NCBI GenBank assembly: GCA_003021085.1 | Contig: PXRE01000018.1 | Coordinates: 1-64,000, forward strand | Reading direction: 5' to 3' | Length of the DNA: 64,000 bases | Source: Halobacteriales archaeon QS_1_68_20 | Lineage (GTDB): Archaea > Halobacteriota > Halobacteria > Halobacteriales > PXRE01 | In this document: piece after piece, positions 60,375 to 64,000 of the stretch | Layout of the letters: the number at the start of each line of letters is the position of its first letter | How positions within the stretch are numbered: the stretch's first letter is position 1 | Made by a program: the position numbers and the translations under genes | The notes under the pieces: generated by a model | The model's database searches: none | What the model was told of the DNA's origin: nothing | What the model saw: only the letters and a program-made list of their open reading frames with translations

Positions 60375-61868
60375 ATGGTCACCCGGCTCGTCCTGGGTTG
60401 CGGGACGGTCGGACGCCGCGTGGTCGACATGCTGGACGGCGACGTGGTCGTCCTCGACAGGGACGAGGCCCGGATCGAGGGACTGTGTCCCGACGGCGTC
60501 ACCGCCGAACGGGTCGACGTCACCGACGCCACGGCCCTCTCGGGGTACGATCCCACGGTCGTGTTCGTCGCGGGTGACGACCCCGAGACCAACCGCCGGG
60601 CCATCGTCGCCGCCCACGAGGCGTTCCCCACTGCCCACGTCACTGCGTTCGCCCCCGGGGAGTCGACCGACGGCGTCCTGTCGGAGTACGCCGACGCCGT
60701 CCTCGCCCCCGGCGCGGTGCTGGTCGAGCGGATGCTGGACCTGGTCGGCACCGAGGCCGGACTCCGGGCCCGTCGCCTCCGGACCACGCTCCAGGAGGCC
60801 GCGAAGCCGCTGGCCGTCGTGATGCACGACAACCCGGACCCGGATGCCATCGGGAGCGCGGTCGCGCTCGTGCAGATCGCGGAACGGTTCGGCGTCGAGG
60901 CCGTCCCCTGCTACTACGGCGAAATCGCCCACCAGGAGAACCGGGCGCTGGTGAACCTACTGGACCTGGACCTGCGGCACCTCCAGCCGGACGACACGCT
61001 CGCGGAGTTCGGCGGGTTCGCGCTGGTCGATCACTCCCGGCCGGGCGTCAACGACCAGTTACCCCCGGAGACGGCCGTCGACGTCGTCATCGACCACCAC
61101 CCGCCGCGGGCGCCCGTGGAGGCGCGGTTCGTCGACCTGCGCCACGAGGTCGGCGCGACGAGTACGCTGATGGTCGAGTACGTGAACCGACTCGGCGTCG
61201 ACCTGGACGACCGCGTGGCGACGGCGCTGTTGTACGGCATCCGCGTCGACACCGACGACTTCTCCCGGGAGGTGTCGACCGAGGACTTCGAGGCTTCGGC
61301 GACGCTGTTGCCCGACGCCGACCTGTCCGCGCTCGACCGGATCGAGAACCCCAGCATGAGCGGCGAGACGCTGGACGTGCTCGGCCGGGCCGTCGGCAAC
61401 CGTCAGGTCCACGGGTCGGTGCTGGTGAGTTACGTCGGGTCGGTCGGTAACCGGGACGCGCTAGCGCAGGCCGCCGACCTGCTTGTCGGCATGAACGACG
61501 TGGCGACCACGCTGGTGTTCGGCACCATCGAGGACACCGTGTTCGCCTCCGCACGGGCGCGCGGGACCGACCTCGACCTGGGCGAGACCCTGCGGATCGC
61601 CTTCGACCAGATCGGGAGCGCCGGCGGACACGCGGACATGGCGGGCGCCCAGATTCCACTGCGTTCGGTCACCGAACTCCCGGCCGAGGAGGAACGCGAC
61701 CAGGAGGAGGTCGTCGAGACGGTCATCGCCGAGCGGTTCCTGGAGACGGTGGAGTCCCGGCCGCCGAGTCTCACCGACCGCTTCGGGACCGAAGCCTTCG
61801 ACTTCGGGGTCATGCCCGGGGACCTCCAGGGATCGCCCTTCGTCGACGCCGGCGAGGACCGAGAGTGA
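60375..61868 (+). CDS. DHH-family phosphoesterase with N-terminal TrkA-N domain
   Basis: A 497-residue protein. The N-terminal 115 residues form a Rossmann/RCK_N-type domain (LVLGCGTVGRRVVDMLDG, with VVLDRDEARIEG). The rest is a DHH-DHHA1 phosphoesterase of the NrnA/pAp-phosphatase type: VMHDNPDPDAIGSAVALVQ (about 152), ALVDHSRPG, VVIDHHPPRAPVE and C-terminal GSAGGHADMAGAQIPL. All metal ligands are present. Related DHH proteins cleave small RNAs, pAp or cyclic dinucleotides; the TrkA-N part suggests ligand or nucleotide control. The substrate is not predictable. Confidence 0.85.
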   Translation: MVTRLVLGCGTVGRRVVDMLDGDVVVLDRDEARIEGLCPDGVTAERVDVTDATALSGYDPTVVFVAGDDPETNRRAIVAAHEAFPTAHVTAFAPGESTDGVLSEYADAVLAPGAVLVERMLDLVGTEAGLRARRLRTTLQEAAKPLAVVMHDNPDPDAIGSAVALVQIAERFGVEAVPCYYGEIAHQENRALVNLLDLDLRHLQPDDTLAEFGGFALVDHSRPGVNDQLPPETAVDVVIDHHPPRAPVEARFVDLRHEVGATSTLMVEYVNRLGVDLDDRVATALLYGIRVDTDDFSREVSTEDFEASATLLPDADLSALDRIENPSMSGETLDVLGRAVGNRQVHGSVLVSYVGSVGNRDALAQAADLLVGMNDVATTLVFGTIEDTVFASARARGTDLDLGETLRIAFDQIGSAGGHADMAGAQIPLRSVTELPAEEERDQEEVVETVIAERFLETVESRPPSLTDRFGTEAFDFGVMPGDLQGSPFVDAGEDRE

Positions 61869-61869
61869 C

Positions 61870-61918
61870 GGCCGGTCGCCAGGGCGACCGGCCCCGGGTG
61901 GAAGGCGGGGACTTTTTT
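61870..61918 (+). terminator. Strong hairpin plus T6 after the DHH gene
   Basis: GGCCGGTCGCC-AG-GGCGACCGGCC begins one base after the stop; a T6 tract follows at 61913-61918. The T-tract also lies about 27 nt before the next ATG, so it may double as that gene's TATA region. Confidence 0.65.
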
Positions 61919-61942
61919 GCCGGCCGCCGCGTTCCGGGAGAC

Positions 61943-62764
61943 ATGGTTGCGGGTCAGGACGGCAAAGCCCGCGTGCAGGAGTACATGACTCGGGACGTCG
62001 CCACCGTCTCGCCGGACGCTACCGTCGGCGAGGTGGCCCGACGGATCGCCGAGAGCGAGCACAACGGCTTCCCGGTGACCGACCGCCGCCGCGTCGAGGG
62101 GTTCGTGAGCGCCCGGGACCTCCTGTTGCGCGACGACGACGAGCCGATCTTCACGGTCATGTCGAAGGACCTGCTGGTCGCGCACCCGGAGATGCAGGTC
62201 ACCGACGCCGCCAGGGTGATCCTGCGCTCGGGCATCCAGAAACTCCCCGTCGTCGACGACGCCGGCAACCTCGTCGGGATCATCAGCAACGCCGACGTCA
62301 TCCGCAGCCAGATCGAACGTGCGACCCCCGAGAAGGTGGGCAAACTCAAGCGGACGCTGGAGAACATCCACGACGTCCAGTTGCGCGAGGAGCGCCGGGA
62401 GGTCGAACTCGCCGTGCTCACGCCGACCCAGGGGAAAGTCTACGCCGACGAACTGGAGGGCCGCCGCTACGAACTGGAGCGGGGCCTGGCCGAACCGCTG
62501 GTCGTCATCGACAACGGCGGGGTCCTGTCGGGCGGGAGCGCCGCCGACGGGGACCTGTTGCTGGCTGACGGCCACCACCGGGTGAAAGCCGCCCAGCAGG
62601 CCGACGTCGAAACGATGGACGCCTACGTCATCGTCGTCGACGAACCCGTCGACCTGGGGATGGCCCGGACCGCCGAGGAGGAGGGCCTGGAGACGCTGGA
62701 CGACATCGACGTCGTGGACTACGCCCGCCACCCCCTCGTCGAGACCATCGAACGCCTCCAGTGA
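61943..62764 (+). CDS. CBS-domain pair fused to a ParB-like domain
   Basis: A 273-residue protein with two CBS motifs at about 11-125 (VQEYMTRDVATVSPDATVGE, FTVMSKDLLVAHPEMQVTDA, VDDAGNLVGIISNADVI). They are followed by a ParB/sulfiredoxin-like domain at about 150-260 containing LLLADGHHRVKAAQQADVET, whose DGHHR is the nucleotide-binding/catalytic motif of that fold. CBS pairs bind adenosine nucleotides and probably regulate the second domain. ATG 61943 is chosen because it gives the family N-terminus right after the terminator. Confidence 0.85.
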   Translation: MVAGQDGKARVQEYMTRDVATVSPDATVGEVARRIAESEHNGFPVTDRRRVEGFVSARDLLLRDDDEPIFTVMSKDLLVAHPEMQVTDAARVILRSGIQKLPVVDDAGNLVGIISNADVIRSQIERATPEKVGKLKRTLENIHDVQLREERREVELAVLTPTQGKVYADELEGRRYELERGLAEPLVVIDNGGVLSGGSAADGDLLLADGHHRVKAAQQADVETMDAYVIVVDEPVDLGMARTAEEEGLETLDDIDVVDYARHPLVETIERLQ

Positions 62765-62791
62765 CGGCGGGTCGGGTGCCCCGACCGGACC

Positions 62792-63132
62792 TCAACGGCG
62801 CCGATCCGACTGGCCGTTCGAGCCAGCGTACGATAACCCGGCGTAGGTTGCGAGGCCACCGACGACCGCGCCGCCCCCGGCGAGAGGAGATCGACGCCCG
62901 CGTCACCTGAGGATTGTGTACCACCAGGCCGGGGTGAACTGGTGGGTTCGCCAGCGGCCGTCGGTGTGGGTTCGGCGGTGGGTCGTCCGGTCGGGGTCGC
63001 GTCCGACTCGTCGACGGTCGGGACGTCCTCGCCGACGGCGACCGTCACGGTCTCCTCGCCCCTGGCGTCGCGGTAGCCGCCGCCGACCCCGTCGAGACCC
63101 GCCCGGGAGGATGGACGAGCGATTCGGAGCAA
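62792..63132 (-). pseudogene. Remnant of a surface protein with Thr/Pro linker and C-terminal TM
   Basis: On the minus strand YRDARGEETVTVAVGEDVPT leads into a Pro/Thr linker (ATPTGRPTAEPTPTAAGEPT) and GDAGVDLLSPG. One extra G at the C5 run on the plus strand (62874-62878) is needed to continue as GGAVVGGLATYAGLSYAG and SNGQSDRRR to a stop at 62792. That is a typical haloarchaeal S-layer-associated protein end with a membrane helix and basic tail. The large extracellular N-terminal domain expected before it is missing, so this is a fragment. Confidence 0.6.
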
Positions 63133-63259
63133 ACTCCGTGCCGGCCCGGTGACGGTTTCCGCACCTGGGTAAAAATTGCGATTAAATGGCCATAAATATA
63201 TTGGTAAATAAATTATCGAACGAGAATATTTATATAATTGGTGGTTGAATGGACTGCTG
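63133..63259. other. AT-rich intergenic stretch
   Basis: A strongly AT-rich region at about 63170-63245 (TAAATATATTGGTAAATAAA, AATATTTATATAATTG) stands out from the GC-rich window. It could contain promoters for the small ORF at 63260 or mark a boundary of acquired DNA. No gene is seen in it. Confidence 0.4.
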
Positions 63260-63418
63260 GTGTTGAACCGCGTGGGACACGTTCCGTACCACTACGTCGA
63301 GGACTTTTCGAACAGCGAACACGGGCAGACAGCGTCGAGTACGTCGGACGACGTCGAGATGGAGGCTGAGGCCGCAGTCGACGGCAGGGAGGAGACGCAG
63401 ACGGTCGGCGGTCAGTGA
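63260..63418 (+). CDS. Possible small protein, 52 residues
   Basis: An open frame from GTG 63260 (or TTG 63263) encodes an acidic peptide beginning VLNRVGHVPYHYVEDFSNSE with haloarchaeal composition and ending ETQTVGGQ. The AT-rich ATTTATATAATT lies about 25-30 nt upstream, the right spacing for a leaderless start. It has no ATG and no known domain. Confidence 0.3.
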   Translation: MLNRVGHVPYHYVEDFSNSEHGQTASSTSDDVEMEAEAAVDGREETQTVGGQ

Positions 63419-63592
63419 CGCCGTCCGAGCTGGTTCTGGGGGCCGACCCGGCCAGCCGTGGCTCCGGCCGACCGCCGTGAGGAGTCGACGGCGGCGAATC
63501 CGACGGCGGCGAATCCGGTCCTGCCGTCCGGTCGTCGGCCGCCCGGCCTGATACCCGAACCATTATTGGCCGGACAGGCGAAAAACACGCCC

Positions 63593-64000
63593 ATGTTCGA
63601 CGACGACGAGCTCGCCGAAATCAGGGAGGCCCGCGAGGACTGGGAGGAGGAGACTCGCGACCCGTTCCTCGAGCGCCACGGCGAGCGCAAAGACCGGTTC
63701 GCCACCGTCTCGAACCTGGAGGTCGACCGGCTGTACACCCCCGGGGACGTCGAGGACCTCGACTACGAGGAGGACCTCGGCTATCCGGGCGAACCGCCGT
63801 ACACCCGCGGCGTCTACCCGACGATGTACCGCGGTCGCCCCTGGACGATGCGGCAGTTCGCCGGCTTCGGCACCGCCGAGGAGACCAACGAGCGGTTCCA
63901 TTACCTGATCGACGAGGGCCAGACCGGCCTCTCGACGGCGTTCGACATGCCCACGCTGATGGGCATCGACAGCGACGACGGGATGGCGCTGGGCGAGGTC
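63593..64000 (+). CDS. Methylmalonyl-CoA mutase large subunit, N-terminal part (runs off window)
   Basis: The first 136 residues of the substrate-binding subunit of acyl-CoA mutase: [40 protein letters not shown], then [40 protein letters not shown] and [20 protein letters not shown]. The blocks around [18 protein letters not shown] and FDMPTLMG line the CoA and adenosylcobalamin pocket. It interconverts methylmalonyl-CoA and succinyl-CoA, for propionate metabolism. The B12-binding part would lie in a separate or later domain beyond the window. Confidence 0.93.
   Translation, partial: MFDDDELAEIREAREDWEEETRDPFLERHGERKDRFATVSNLEVDRLYTPGDVEDLDYEEDLGYPGEPPYTRGVYPTMYRGRPWTMRQFAGFGTAEETNERFHYLIDEGQTGLSTAFDMPTLMGIDSDDGMALGEV

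Overview
The window is haloarchaeal (class Halobacteria). The DNA is GC-rich, the proteins are Asp/Glu-rich, and the genes include archaeal ribosomal proteins S15 and S3Ae, KEOPS Pcc1, halocyanin, Tat-exported lipoproteins, an archaetidylserine synthase, RibL-type FAD synthase and a Nuo complex with split NuoJ. Intergenic AT-rich TATA-like boxes often lie about 26-30 nt before start codons, as expected for leaderless archaeal transcripts. The genus cannot be decided from the sequence alone.

Layout. 1-979 is an IS5-type insertion sequence with perfect 16-bp ends, next to a truncated ORF, followed by tRNA-Ala(GGC). 1.9-4.4 kb is a tight rps15-recJ-like-pcc1-rps3ae operon. 4.6-25.7 kb is mixed chromosomal backbone: halocyanin, archaetidylserine synthase, HEAT and SHOCT proteins, a phospholipase-D-like protein, a large DHH/RecJ protein, JAMM protease plus RibL, aspartate aminotransferase plus RibH, two tandem Agl23-like glycosyltransferase-type membrane proteins, a Tat-exported Cys-rich protein, purK and purE. 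Several genes here are broken: a PD-(D/E)XK-like nuclease, an LVIVD-repeat protein, an alpha/beta hydrolase and a VOC protein.

25.8-59.8 kb holds the Nuo (complex I-like) operon, split twice. nuoA-nuoB-nuoCD is followed by a 22-kb insertion of secondary-metabolism genes, then nuoH-nuoI, then 1.4 kb with an antisense Tat/Cys-rich gene and two tandem repeats, then nuoJ1-J2-K-L-M-N. All nuo genes stay on the + strand and look intact. The 22-kb block (28.7-50.6 kb) is the main discovery candidate. It has nine cytochrome P450 genes (two damaged by internal deletions), a class II triterpene-cyclase-like protein with a DWDDT motif, a multi-pass membrane protein that may be UbiA-like, four SAM methyltransferases of one SMT/UbiE-like family, and an all-trans polyprenyl diphosphate synthase interrupted by a 178-residue mini-intein just before its first DDxxD motif. 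Together these look like a terpenoid pathway: chain synthesis, cyclization, C-methylation and multiple oxidations. The substrate, product and P450 redox partner are not visible in the window.

59.8-64 kb holds a terminator, dispersed repeats, a TrkA-N/DHH phosphoesterase, a CBS-ParB-like protein, a remnant of a surface protein and the start of a methylmalonyl-CoA mutase large subunit that runs off the end. Short perfect stem-loops (7-8 bp stem, 3-5 nt loop) recur in intergenic DNA, and two of them sit in frame inside aspC. Single-base indels at homopolymers recur in several broken genes, so some frameshifts could be assembly errors.
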